Below are positions 25,897-33,156 of a stretch of 36,131 bases of DNA, one piece after another. The stretch is from contig MUNB01000049.1 in NCBI GenBank assembly GCA_002154345.1, positions 1 to 36,131 on the forward strand, given 5' to 3'. Both the position numbers and the translations under genes were made by a program. The stretch comes from Streptomyces griseus. GTDB taxonomy: Bacteria; Actinomycetota; Actinomycetes; Streptomycetales; Streptomycetaceae. Each line of letters opens with the position of its first letter. Within the stretch, counting starts at the first letter, position 1. The notes under the pieces were generated by a model. It was not told where the DNA came from, did no database searches, and worked only from the letters and a program-made list of their open reading frames with translations.

Positions 25897-27102
25897 GTGA
25901 ACAGACGAACGGACATCGAGGCCGCCGTACGGGCCGCCGCGCCGCACGCCCTGCTGGCCACCCTGCGCACGAAGCTCCGCAGCGTCTACGGGGCGCTCGC
26001 GGTGGAGCTCCATCTCGCCGACTACGGTCTGCGGGTCCTGAAATCCCTGGACCGGCCCGAGGGCGAGAGTGAGCCGCTCTCTCTGCACAACAGTCCCGAG
26101 GGCCGGGCGTTCGGCAGCCAGGAGCCCCGCGAACAGCAGGTCCGGCACGACGACGCCGTCGACCACCACCTGCCCGTGACCGTACGCGGCGAGCGGCTCG
26201 GCATCCTCACCGTCCGGCTGCCCCAGGCCCTGTCCACCCCGGAGCTGGTCGGCGAGCTGACCCACATGGCCGACCTGCTGGGCCACGAGATCCTGGTCGC
26301 CGAACGGGACACCGACCTCTACCAGCGCGCCCGGCGCACCACCCGGCTCACGCTCGCCGCCGAGATGCAGTGGCAGCTGCTGCCCGCCCGCGCGTGCACC
26401 GCCGCCGAGTTCGCGATCGGGGCCCAGCTGGAGCCCGCGTACGCCATCCACGGTGACAACTTCGACTGGGCGGCGGACGCCGACGAGCTGACTGTCGCGG
26501 TCACCAACGGCATGGGCGAGGGCATACAGGCCTCCCTCCTCACCAATCTCGCCGTCAACGCCCTGCGCAATGCCCGCCGGGCCGGCATCGGCATCGCGGA
26601 CCAGGCGGCCCTGGCCGACCAGGCCCTCTACGACCAGCACCGCGGCGCCTCCCATGTCTCCACCCTGCTGCTCCGCTTCGAGCTGGCGACCGGGCGGGTC
26701 GGCGTCGTCGACGCGGGTTCGCCGCAGCTCTGGATCCAGCGCGGCCGAACCGTCCGCCGTGTGGAGCTGGAGGCGCAGCTGCCGCTCGGCATGTTCGAGG
26801 AGTCGCGGTACACGGTCCAGGAGTTCCAGGTGGAGCCCGGCGACCGGCTGCTGCTGTTCAGCGATGGCGTCTACGACGCGGTGTCACCGCTCGGCGAGGC
26901 GTACGGCGAACGCATGCTGGCCCGGGCCATCCAGTCCACGCGGCTGCTCCCGGCCGCCACCGTCCCGCGCGCGGTGCTCGGCGAACTGGCCGAGTACCGG
27001 GGCACCGAGACGCCCGACGACGCGCTGGTGCTGTGCCTGGACTGGTTCGGCCGGCAGGAGGATCAGAAGGGCCTGGAAGGCCGGGAAGGCCGGGAAGGCT
27101 AG
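25897..27102 (+). CDS. SpoIIE-type PP2C phosphatase with variant metal motif
   Basis: 401-aa cytosolic phosphatase starting at GTG 25897 (VNRRTDIEAAVRAAAP); an upstream in-frame ATG at 25840 overlaps the divergent MarR promoter. Residues 1-160 look like a GAF-type sensor (VYGALAVELHLADYGLRVL, LPVTVRGERLGILTVRLP). The PP2C/SpoIIE domain follows (about 175-390) with HGDNFDW, TNGMGEG, LLFSDGVYDA and DDALVLCL. The usual DGMGxG aspartate is Asn here, and the first motif is GDNFD, not GDFYD. It would dephosphorylate STAS anti-anti-sigma proteins. Its 3' end has three tandem 9-base repeats encoding GREG-type residues. Its TAG stop interlocks with the opposite gene's TAG in CTAG at 27099-27102. Confidence 0.87.
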   Translation: MNRRTDIEAAVRAAAPHALLATLRTKLRSVYGALAVELHLADYGLRVLKSLDRPEGESEPLSLHNSPEGRAFGSQEPREQQVRHDDAVDHHLPVTVRGERLGILTVRLPQALSTPELVGELTHMADLLGHEILVAERDTDLYQRARRTTRLTLAAEMQWQLLPARACTAAEFAIGAQLEPAYAIHGDNFDWAADADELTVAVTNGMGEGIQASLLTNLAVNALRNARRAGIGIADQAALADQALYDQHRGASHVSTLLLRFELATGRVGVVDAGSPQLWIQRGRTVRRVELEAQLPLGMFEESRYTVQEFQVEPGDRLLLFSDGVYDAVSPLGEAYGERMLARAIQSTRLLPAATVPRAVLGELAEYRGTETPDDALVLCLDWFGRQEDQKGLEGREGREG

Positions 27103-27485
27103 TCAGGGGTGTCGAAGGCGCGGCGGGAGGCCTCGATGTGCGTGAGGTGCTCATGGGTCCAGTCGCACATCACATGGACCGTCCGGCGCAGGCCCTGCCC
27201 CGGCTCCGTGAGGGAGTACTCGACCCGCGGGGGCACGGTGGGGTGCACACACCGCTCGACCAGTCCGTAGCGCTCCAGCATCCGCAGGTTCTGGGTGAGC
27301 ATCTTGTGGCTGATGCCCTCGACCGCGCTCCGCAGCTCGGTGAAGCGGAGCGTGCCCTCGCCCAGGGCCTCGATGATCAGCAGCGCCCACTTGTTGGCGA
27401 CGTCGGAGAAGATCTCCCGCGCCAGCGAGTCCGCGCGCCGCAGATCCGCGTCCTCGGGCGAGCCGCTGAACTGCTTGGTCACCAT
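27099..27485 (-). CDS. HxlR-family transcriptional regulator
   Basis: 128-aa winged-helix regulator with the HxlR/YodB pattern: IFSDVANKWALLIIEALGEGTLRFTELRSAVEGISHKMLTQNLRMLERYGLVER, then the wing (PRVEYSLTEPGQGL). A single Cys lies in the wing region (ERCVHP) and another in the C-terminal helix (HVMCDW); some HxlR proteins sense quinones or aldehydes through cysteines. It is divergent from the RidA-family gene, with a GGTT-N7-AACC dyad at 27542-27556 between them that could be its operator. Confidence 0.92.
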   Translation of the reverse strand: MVTKQFSGSPEDADLRRADSLAREIFSDVANKWALLIIEALGEGTLRFTELRSAVEGISHKMLTQNLRMLERYGLVERCVHPTVPPRVEYSLTEPGQGLRRTVHVMCDWTHEHLTHIEASRRAFDTPD

Positions 27486-27627
27486 CAGGTTCCCCCGTCA
27501 CCGAAAAGTGCGTTCTTCCATGTCAGCTCACACTCTCCTACGGTTCCTGAGTAACCACAAGTGACCGACGGAGGGTCGGTCCGGTGGACCATGGGGGTAC
27601 GACCCCCGGAACGAGGAGGCGGGCAGT

Positions 27628-28038
27628 ATGGCCATCACCCTGGTGAACCCGAGCGGACTGCCGGAGATCGGCGCCTACAAGCAGGTGTCGGTCGCGACCG
27701 GAACGAAGCTGGTCTTCATCGCCGGACAGGTCGCCTGGGACGTGGAGGGCGCGACCGTCGGTGTGGACGACCTCGCCGCGCAGGTCGAGCAGTGTTACGT
27801 CAACGTCGGCACGGCCCTCGCCGCGGTCGGCGGCACCTTCGACGACCTGGCGAAGCTGACCGTGTACGTCGTGGACTGGACGCCCGAGAAGATGCCCCGG
27901 TTCATGGAGGGCGTGGCCCGGGCCTCCGCGCGCCTGGGGTCCACCCCCGTACCGCCCGGCACGCTGGTGGGCGTCGCGGCCCTGGACATCCCGGAACACC
28001 TGGTCGAGGTCGAGGCCACCGCCGTGCTCGACGCCTGA
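27628..28038 (+). CDS. RidA-family protein
   Basis: 136-aa YjgF/YER057c/UK114 (RidA) family protein with GAGGAGG upstream. It has VFIAGQVAWD, QVEQCYVNVGTALAAVGGTFDDLAKLTVYVVD and VAALDIPEHLVEVEATAVLDA. RidA proper hydrolyses reactive enamines and imines from PLP enzymes using a conserved Arg in the segment before the last strands. Here that segment reads PPGTLVGVAAL with no Arg at the expected place, so the deaminase activity may be absent, as in other Rid subfamilies. It is divergent from the HxlR gene and probably its target. Confidence 0.88.
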   Translation: MAITLVNPSGLPEIGAYKQVSVATGTKLVFIAGQVAWDVEGATVGVDDLAAQVEQCYVNVGTALAAVGGTFDDLAKLTVYVVDWTPEKMPRFMEGVARASARLGSTPVPPGTLVGVAALDIPEHLVEVEATAVLDA

Positions 28039-28054
28039 GGGACGCCGGCCCGGC

Positions 28055-28555
28055 TCAGGTGCTGAGCTGGAACTCCGCCCGGATCCGCTTGCCCACCGGC
28101 ACCCGCTCGGCCGTGAGCCGGTCGCACAGGGCCACGACGATCTCCATGCCGTGGCCGCCCAGGCGGGACGGGTCGGGGGCGTACAGCACGGGCATCGCGG
28201 TGCTGCTGTCGTACACCGTGACGCTGATCCGCTGCGCGTTGCCCTCCAGCTCCAGGAGGTAGGGACCGTGGCTGTAGCGGTCGGCGTTGGTGACCAGCTC
28301 GCTCACGGCCAGCATGAGGTCGCTGCGGGTGTGCTCGCCGATCCGGGCGAGGCACTCCACGGCGAGCCGCGTCAGGAAACGGTCGGCGAGCGCACGGGCC
28401 AGCGCGATACAGCCCGGCTCGCCGTCGAAGACCTCGGCGCTGAGCAGTACCTCGGCAGCCAGCCCCTGACCCGGGTCTTCCGGTGGGGAGGTGACCTGTT
28501 CGTTCATGTGCTCCAGCCAGGGCGCCGAGTTGAGGTCGCAGACCTTTTCCGCCAT
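28055..28555 (-). CDS. RsbW-like ATP-binding protein (HATPase_c, anti-sigma type)
   Basis: 166-aa single-domain GHKL ATPase. It has the N-box LAVSELVTNADRYSHG, a VYDSS loop (G1 position), and GGHGMEIVVALCDRL (G2 box). The start ATG 28555 (MAEKVCDLN) has AGGGG 8 bases upstream. Such small proteins act as anti-sigma factors and kinases of STAS proteins, or as relatives with other roles. It lies downstream (49 bases) of the response regulator in the sigma-factor gene set, so pairing with the SigF-type sigma factor is plausible but untested. Confidence 0.85.
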   Translation of the reverse strand: MAEKVCDLNSAPWLEHMNEQVTSPPEDPGQGLAAEVLLSAEVFDGEPGCIALARALADRFLTRLAVECLARIGEHTRSDLMLAVSELVTNADRYSHGPYLLELEGNAQRISVTVYDSSTAMPVLYAPDPSRLGGHGMEIVVALCDRLTAERVPVGKRIRAEFQLST

Positions 28556-28603
28556 TCGTCTACCCCTGGCGAAGGATCCCACTCCAGGAGATCCGGACCG
28601 ATC

Positions 28604-29047
28604 CTACGCACGTCCGGGCAGCCGCACCACGGTCACGAAGAACTCGTCGATCTGGCGCACCGCCGCGATGAACTGATCGAGGTCCACCGGCTTGGTCACG
28701 TACGCGTTGGCGTGCAGTTTGTAGCTGCGCAGGATGTCCTCCTCGGCCGAGGAGGTGGTGAGCACGACCACCGGGATCAGGGAGAGCTCGGGGTCGCCCT
28801 TGATCTGCTCCAGCACCTGCCGGCCGTCGTACTTCGGCAGGTTGAGGTCCAGCAGCACCAGGTCGGGGCGGGGGGCCTCGGTGTACTCGCCCCGCCGGTA
28901 GAGGAAGTCCAGCGCCTCCTGGCCGTCGCGCACGACGTGCAGGGTGTTGCGGATCTTGTTGTCCTCGAAGGCCTCACGGGTCATCAGCTCGTCGCCGGGA
29001 TCGTCCTCGACGAGCAGGACCTCGATGGGCTGGACAGGGGTGTTCAC
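28604..29047 (-). CDS. Rcp1-like single-domain response regulator
   Basis: 147-aa stand-alone receiver. Acidic pocket [10 protein letters not shown] (residues 10-19), phosphorylation site Asp67 (LLDLNLP), Thr97-region PVVVLTTSS and Lys in YVTKPVD. It resembles cyanobacterial phytochrome response regulators (Rcp1/CheY-like) with the extra [11 protein letters not shown] loop. It starts at GTG 29047 and overlaps the histidine kinase stop by four bases (GTGA), so the two form a coupled pair. It has no DNA-binding domain; output must be by protein contact, possibly with the REC-PP2C or kinase. Confidence 0.92.
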   Translation of the reverse strand: MNTPVQPIEVLLVEDDPGDELMTREAFEDNKIRNTLHVVRDGQEALDFLYRRGEYTEAPRPDLVLLDLNLPKYDGRQVLEQIKGDPELSLIPVVVLTTSSAEEDILRSYKLHANAYVTKPVDLDQFIAAVRQIDEFFVTVVRLPGRA

Positions 29048-30675
29048 GAAGGGTCTCCCGGCTGGCTGGTGAGCAGGGCGGGAGCGAGCAGCTCCGCCGT
29101 GGTGTGCGTGGGCGCCTCGGGCGCCACGGGCAGGGTGACGTGGATGCGGGTGCCTTCGCCCGGTTCGGGATCCAGCCAGATCCGGCCACCGTGGAACTCG
29201 ATGATCTTCCGGCAGAGCGCCAGGCCGATGCCCGTGCCCTCGTACGCGTCACGGGCGTGCAGCCGCTGGAAGATGACGAACACCTTGTCCGCGAACTCGG
29301 GCGCGATCCCGATCCCGTTGTCCGACACGGTCAGATGCCAGTCCTCGCCCTCGCGTACGCAGTCGAGCGAGATCCGGCAGGGGACGTCCTGGCGGCGGAA
29401 CTTCACCGCGTTGCCGACGAGGTTCTGCCAGACCATGGTGAGCGCGGTCGCGTCCCCGAGGAGTTCGGGCAGCGACTCCGGCCGCTCGATCACCGTCCCC
29501 GACTCCTCGATCGCGAGGTTCAGATTGGCCAGGGCCCGGTCCAGGGCCTGGTCCAGATCGACCGGCTTCCAGCTCTCCTGCACCCGGCCCACCCGCGAGA
29601 ACGTCAGCAGGTCGTTGATGAGGACCTGCATCCGCTTGGCCCCGTCCACCGCGAAGGCGATGTACTGCTTGCCCCGCTCGTCGAGCTCGTCGCCGTACCG
29701 CTTCTCCAACAGCTGGCAGAAGGAGGCGACCTTGCGCAGCGGTTCCTGGAGGTCGTGCGAGGCGACGTACGCGAACTGCTCCAGCTCCGAATTGGAGCGG
29801 CGCAGCTCCTCCGTCTGCTCCGCGAGCAGGGTCTCGCGGTCCTGCGCCTCGGCGAGTTCGTCGGCCAGCCGCTGCCGCATCTCCTCCACCGCCCGGGCCA
29901 CGGCCTGGACGTCGGACGGCCCCTTGATCTCGATCCGGGTGCCGAAGGCCCCGGAGCTGACCCGCTGGGACGCGCCGCGCAGCCGGTTCAGCGGGACGCC
30001 CACCACCCGGTGGAACAGCAGGCTCAGCGCGACCACGGTCAGCACGAAGACGGCGACCAGCGCGATCAGCACCCGGTCGCGGGTGGTGCGCGACGAGCCG
30101 AGATCGGCCCGAGCCTGGTCGCGGGCCTCGGCGAGATGCCGCTGCTGGTCGCCGTACGCCTGCCGCAGCTGGTCGAAGTCCGCCTTGCTGCGCTGCAACT
30201 GCGCCGCGGTGGCGGCCTCGCTCGGCCCCATCTCCCGGACCGTCCGGACCAGCGGCTCGGCCTTGCTCCGCCGCCACTGCTCCGCCGCCGCGGCGATGGC
30301 GTCGAGATCGTCGGCGTACCGGTTGTCCGGGCCGACCAGGCGGCGGACCTGCGCGAGGCGAGTCTGCTCGGCCTCCTTGCCCGCCTCGTAGGGTTCGAGG
30401 AAGGAGTCGTCGCCGGTCAGCGCGAATCCCCTGATCCCGGTCTCCTGGTCCAGCAGGGCGTTCTGGAGCTGGAAGGACGCCGATCTGGCGGGCTGGATAC
30501 GGTCCACCAGTTCGGTCGTACGGTCGGAGATCCGCGCCATCACGAGCCCGCCGATCACCAGGCAGCCGCAGACCACCACGATGAAGCCGCCGAGCAGGAG
30601 ATGGACCCAGTTCTGCACCGAGAGCCGGGCGGCGAGGCCGCCGGCCGCCGGTTCCCTCGCCGTGTCACCGCTCAT
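29044..30675 (-). CDS. CHASE3-HAMP sensor histidine kinase
   Basis: 543-aa membrane kinase. The start ATG 30675 ([10 protein letters not shown]) overlaps the upstream phosphatase stop by 11 bases. TM1 spans about 24-48; an extracellular CHASE3 domain (about 49-195, [16 protein letters not shown]-type signature) is followed by TM2 (202-224), HAMP (225-277), a coiled coil (about 265-300), HisKA with His307 in [13 protein letters not shown], and an HATPase with N-box [13 protein letters not shown]1 VSDNGIG and G2 EGTGIGLAL. The layout matches bacteriophytochrome-like kinases that pair with Rcp1-like regulators, here with CHASE3 in place of a light-sensing domain. The signal is unknown. Confidence 0.93.
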   Translation of the reverse strand: MSGDTAREPAAGGLAARLSVQNWVHLLLGGFIVVVCGCLVIGGLVMARISDRTTELVDRIQPARSASFQLQNALLDQETGIRGFALTGDDSFLEPYEAGKEAEQTRLAQVRRLVGPDNRYADDLDAIAAAAEQWRRSKAEPLVRTVREMGPSEAATAAQLQRSKADFDQLRQAYGDQQRHLAEARDQARADLGSSRTTRDRVLIALVAVFVLTVVALSLLFHRVVGVPLNRLRGASQRVSSGAFGTRIEIKGPSDVQAVARAVEEMRQRLADELAEAQDRETLLAEQTEELRRSNSELEQFAYVASHDLQEPLRKVASFCQLLEKRYGDELDERGKQYIAFAVDGAKRMQVLINDLLTFSRVGRVQESWKPVDLDQALDRALANLNLAIEESGTVIERPESLPELLGDATALTMVWQNLVGNAVKFRRQDVPCRISLDCVREGEDWHLTVSDNGIGIAPEFADKVFVIFQRLHARDAYEGTGIGLALCRKIIEFHGGRIWLDPEPGEGTRIHVTLPVAPEAPTHTTAELLAPALLTSQPGDPS

Positions 30676-31936
30676 CGGACTCCGCTCCCCAGCCCAGGTG
30701 CAGCACGGCCACATCGTCCGCGAGACCGCCGTAGGGCGCGGCCCCCTCGGCGGCGCCCGCCACCAGGGCGTCGACGAACGCCCGGGCCGGCAGATGTCCG
30801 TTGGCCCGGGCCATCGCGAGCAGCCCTTCCTCCCCGAGGCGGCTGTCCGGACCGTCGCGCCCCTCGAAGAGCCCGTCCGTGAAGAGCACGAGACCCGCGC
30901 CGGGCGTCAGCGGAATGTCGACCGTCGGCCACCGGCCGGTCCCGGGCAGCAGCCCGAGTGCCATCCCGCCCTCGGGCTCCACCCAGGTCACGTCCGTGCC
31001 CTGGCGCAGCAGCAGGCCGGGGTGACCGGCCCGCAGGATCCGGACGTGCCGCTGCTCGGGCGCGAACGCCAGCGAGGTGACGGTGGCGAACACATGCGAG
31101 TCCGAGCGCTCGGCGACCAGGATCTCCTCCAGCAGGGCTATCTGCTCGGGCTGGGACGTACCGCACAGCACGGCGGTACGCCACGCCACCCGCAGGCACA
31201 CGCCGAGCGCGGCCTCGGCCGCTCCGTGCCCGGAGACATCGCCGATCACCGCGTGCACCGTGCCGTCCGAGGTCTGCACGACGTCGTAGAAGTCACCGCT
31301 CAGCAGCCCGTGGACCCGCCCCGGCTCATAGCGGGCGCGCGCCCGGAAACGGTCGTCCCGCAGCAGGGGGACGGGCAGCAGTCCGCGCTCCAGCCGGGCG
31401 TTCTCCTGGGCGGTCAGCCGGTTGGCGCGCAGGGCGGCCGTGGCCCGTTCCACTTCCTTGCGCTGGAGGGCGTAGCGGATCGCGCGGGCCAGCACCTCGG
31501 GGTCCAGGAGGCCCTTGACCAGATAGTCCTGGGCGCCGCCGGCGACCGCGCGGAGCCCGGTGCCGGACTCCTGCAGACCGGTGAGGACGACGATCGCGGC
31601 CTCGCTGTCGGACTCCAGTATCTGGCGCACGGCGTCCAGGCCGTGGACGTCGGGAAGGTGCAGATCGAGCAGGACGCACACCGGGGTGGTGGACGCGTCC
31701 AGGAAGGCGCGCGCCTCGGCCAGGGTCTTGCACCAGGTGAGGGCGGAGTCCAGCTCGCTGTCGGTGAGCATCTCCTCGACGAGCAGCGCATCGCCCGCGT
31801 CGTCCTCCACCAGCAGGATCGACGCGTCGAGGTTCCACAGCGGAGCCTCGGCGGGTTGCGCCGTCCCGACCTGCTGGGAGGGAATTCCGGAGATGCCCAC
31901 AGGACTCGGTGACGTGCCCACGGGCGACTCGGTCAA
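30665..31936 (-). CDS. Fused receiver-SpoIIE (PP2C) phosphatase, RsbU/RssB-like
   Basis: 423-aa cytosolic protein. Residues 37-155 are a receiver (SILLVEDDAGD; Asp91 in LLDLHLP; VVLTGLQES; YLVKG), then a helical linker (about 160-200), then a complete PP2C domain (SGDFYDVV, VIGDVSGHG, AGHPGLLLR, LFTDGLFE, DDVAVLHL). Phosphorylation of the receiver by the neighbouring histidine kinase would switch the phosphatase that activates STAS proteins. The start is uncertain: TTG 31936 lies directly after GGTGGAGGG with almost no spacing; GTG 31921 and GTG 31900 are alternatives. It is the second gene after sigma in the set. Confidence 0.9.
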   Translation of the reverse strand: MTESPVGTSPSPVGISGIPSQQVGTAQPAEAPLWNLDASILLVEDDAGDALLVEEMLTDSELDSALTWCKTLAEARAFLDASTTPVCVLLDLHLPDVHGLDAVRQILESDSEAAIVVLTGLQESGTGLRAVAGGAQDYLVKGLLDPEVLARAIRYALQRKEVERATAALRANRLTAQENARLERGLLPVPLLRDDRFRARARYEPGRVHGLLSGDFYDVVQTSDGTVHAVIGDVSGHGAAEAALGVCLRVAWRTAVLCGTSQPEQIALLEEILVAERSDSHVFATVTSLAFAPEQRHVRILRAGHPGLLLRQGTDVTWVEPEGGMALGLLPGTGRWPTVDIPLTPGAGLVLFTDGLFEGRDGPDSRLGEEGLLAMARANGHLPARAFVDALVAGAAEGAAPYGGLADDVAVLHLGWGAESDER

Positions 31937-32016
31937 CCCTCCACCCCCTCGTACGACGGCGCGGCTCGTCCGGCCTGATCGTCAGGAAGCATAGGCGAGT
32001 GGCGGTGGCCGCAGGC

Positions 32017-32913
32017 TCACGCCTCGACGCTCATCCCCTTGCGCAGCTGCCGGACGATCCTGCTGAGCAGCCGCGACACATGCATCTGGGACACACCCAG
32101 CTCCGCGCCGATCTGCGACTGGGTCATCTCCGCCCCGAACCGCATCTGCACGATCCGGCGCTCCCGGTCGTCGAGCTGGTCCAGCAGCGGAGCCAGGGTG
32201 TGCAGGTTCTCGACGGTCTCCATGGCCGGATCCGTCTCGCCGAGGACATCGGCGTACGCCCGCTGCTCCTGGCCGGAGTCGCTGTCCGCGGAAGGGGTGT
32301 CGAGCGAACCGGCCGAGTAGCCGTTGGCCGCCACGAGCCCCTCGATGATCTCCTCCTCGGGGAGGTCGAGGTGGGCGGCCAGCTCCTTGACGGTGGGGTC
32401 GCGGTCGAGCTCGGCGGAGAGCTGTTCCTTCGCCTTGGCGAGGTCCACCCGCAGCTCCTGGAGCCGCCGCGGCACATGCACCGACCAGGTGGTGTCGCGG
32501 AAGAACCGCTTGATCTCCCCGACGATGTACGGCACGGCGAAGGTGGCGAACTCGACCTCGCGGGACAGGTCGAACCGGTCGATCGCCTTGATCAGGCCGA
32601 TCGTGCCGACCTGGATGATGTCCTCGGTGTCGTCGCCGCCCCGGTTGCGGAACCGGGACGCGGCGAAGCGCACCAGCGAGAGGTTCATCTCGATCAGGGT
32701 GTTGCGGGCGTACTGGTGCTCGTGGGTGCCCTCCTCCAGGACCTGGAGCCGGTCGAAGAAGATCTTCGACAGGGCCCGTGCGTCCTGCGGGGCGATCTTC
32801 CCGGCGTCCTCGACCCAGGGCAGCTCTCCGGTGACGTCCGCTGTCCGCGCACCGGTCCGCTCGTCGCCCAGTGGCGTCGTGGTTCCGGTGGCTCGCGCTG
32901 ACATCGCCGTCAT
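32017..32913 (-). CDS. SigB/SigF-family RNA polymerase sigma factor
   Basis: 298-aa general-stress/sporulation-type sigma factor. Region 2 includes LVRFAASRFRNRGGDDTEDIIQVGTIGLIKAIDRFD and VEFATFAVPYIVGEIKRFFRDTTWSV; region 3 DPTVKELAAHLDLPEEEI; region 4 HTH MTQSQIGAELGVSQMHVSRLLSRI. The start ATG 32913 (MTAMSARATG) has GGGAGGG 8 bases upstream; a longer form starting MTSRAPGRR about 63 bases further upstream also has a GAGAGG and cannot be excluded. Such sigmas are held by RsbW-type anti-sigmas and freed through STAS proteins and PP2C phosphatases. All these component types are encoded within 8 kb. The downstream REC-PP2C is 80 bases away. Confidence 0.93.
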   Translation of the reverse strand: MTAMSARATGTTTPLGDERTGARTADVTGELPWVEDAGKIAPQDARALSKIFFDRLQVLEEGTHEHQYARNTLIEMNLSLVRFAASRFRNRGGDDTEDIIQVGTIGLIKAIDRFDLSREVEFATFAVPYIVGEIKRFFRDTTWSVHVPRRLQELRVDLAKAKEQLSAELDRDPTVKELAAHLDLPEEEIIEGLVAANGYSAGSLDTPSADSDSGQEQRAYADVLGETDPAMETVENLHTLAPLLDQLDDRERRIVQMRFGAEMTQSQIGAELGVSQMHVSRLLSRIVRQLRKGMSVEA

Positions 32914-33156
32914 GGTGTCGCCCTCCCTGCTGTCCAATGTGTCGGACGGTCGCCTGCCCGGTGCCCGCGAAGTCATGCCTCTCTTCTTCCGCTTCTTTTG
33001 CCGATCGTCCTCGGGCCTTTCCGCGTCCCCTCCGCCGGGGACCGCTCGTACACCGCTCGAACGGAGCAGTGGCCCGCGCATGGCAAACTTGGGCGGGGTG
33101 TGTTTCGGCCTGCGGTGAACCACGATCCGCGGCGAGAAGATGACAGAGGAACGGCA

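Noticed and set aside
31104-31115. CCGAGCGCTCGG palindrome resembling a LacI-type operator
   Set aside because: It lies deep within the REC-PP2C coding region, differs from the GGAGAGCGCTCTCC core, and such GC palindromes are expected by chance here.
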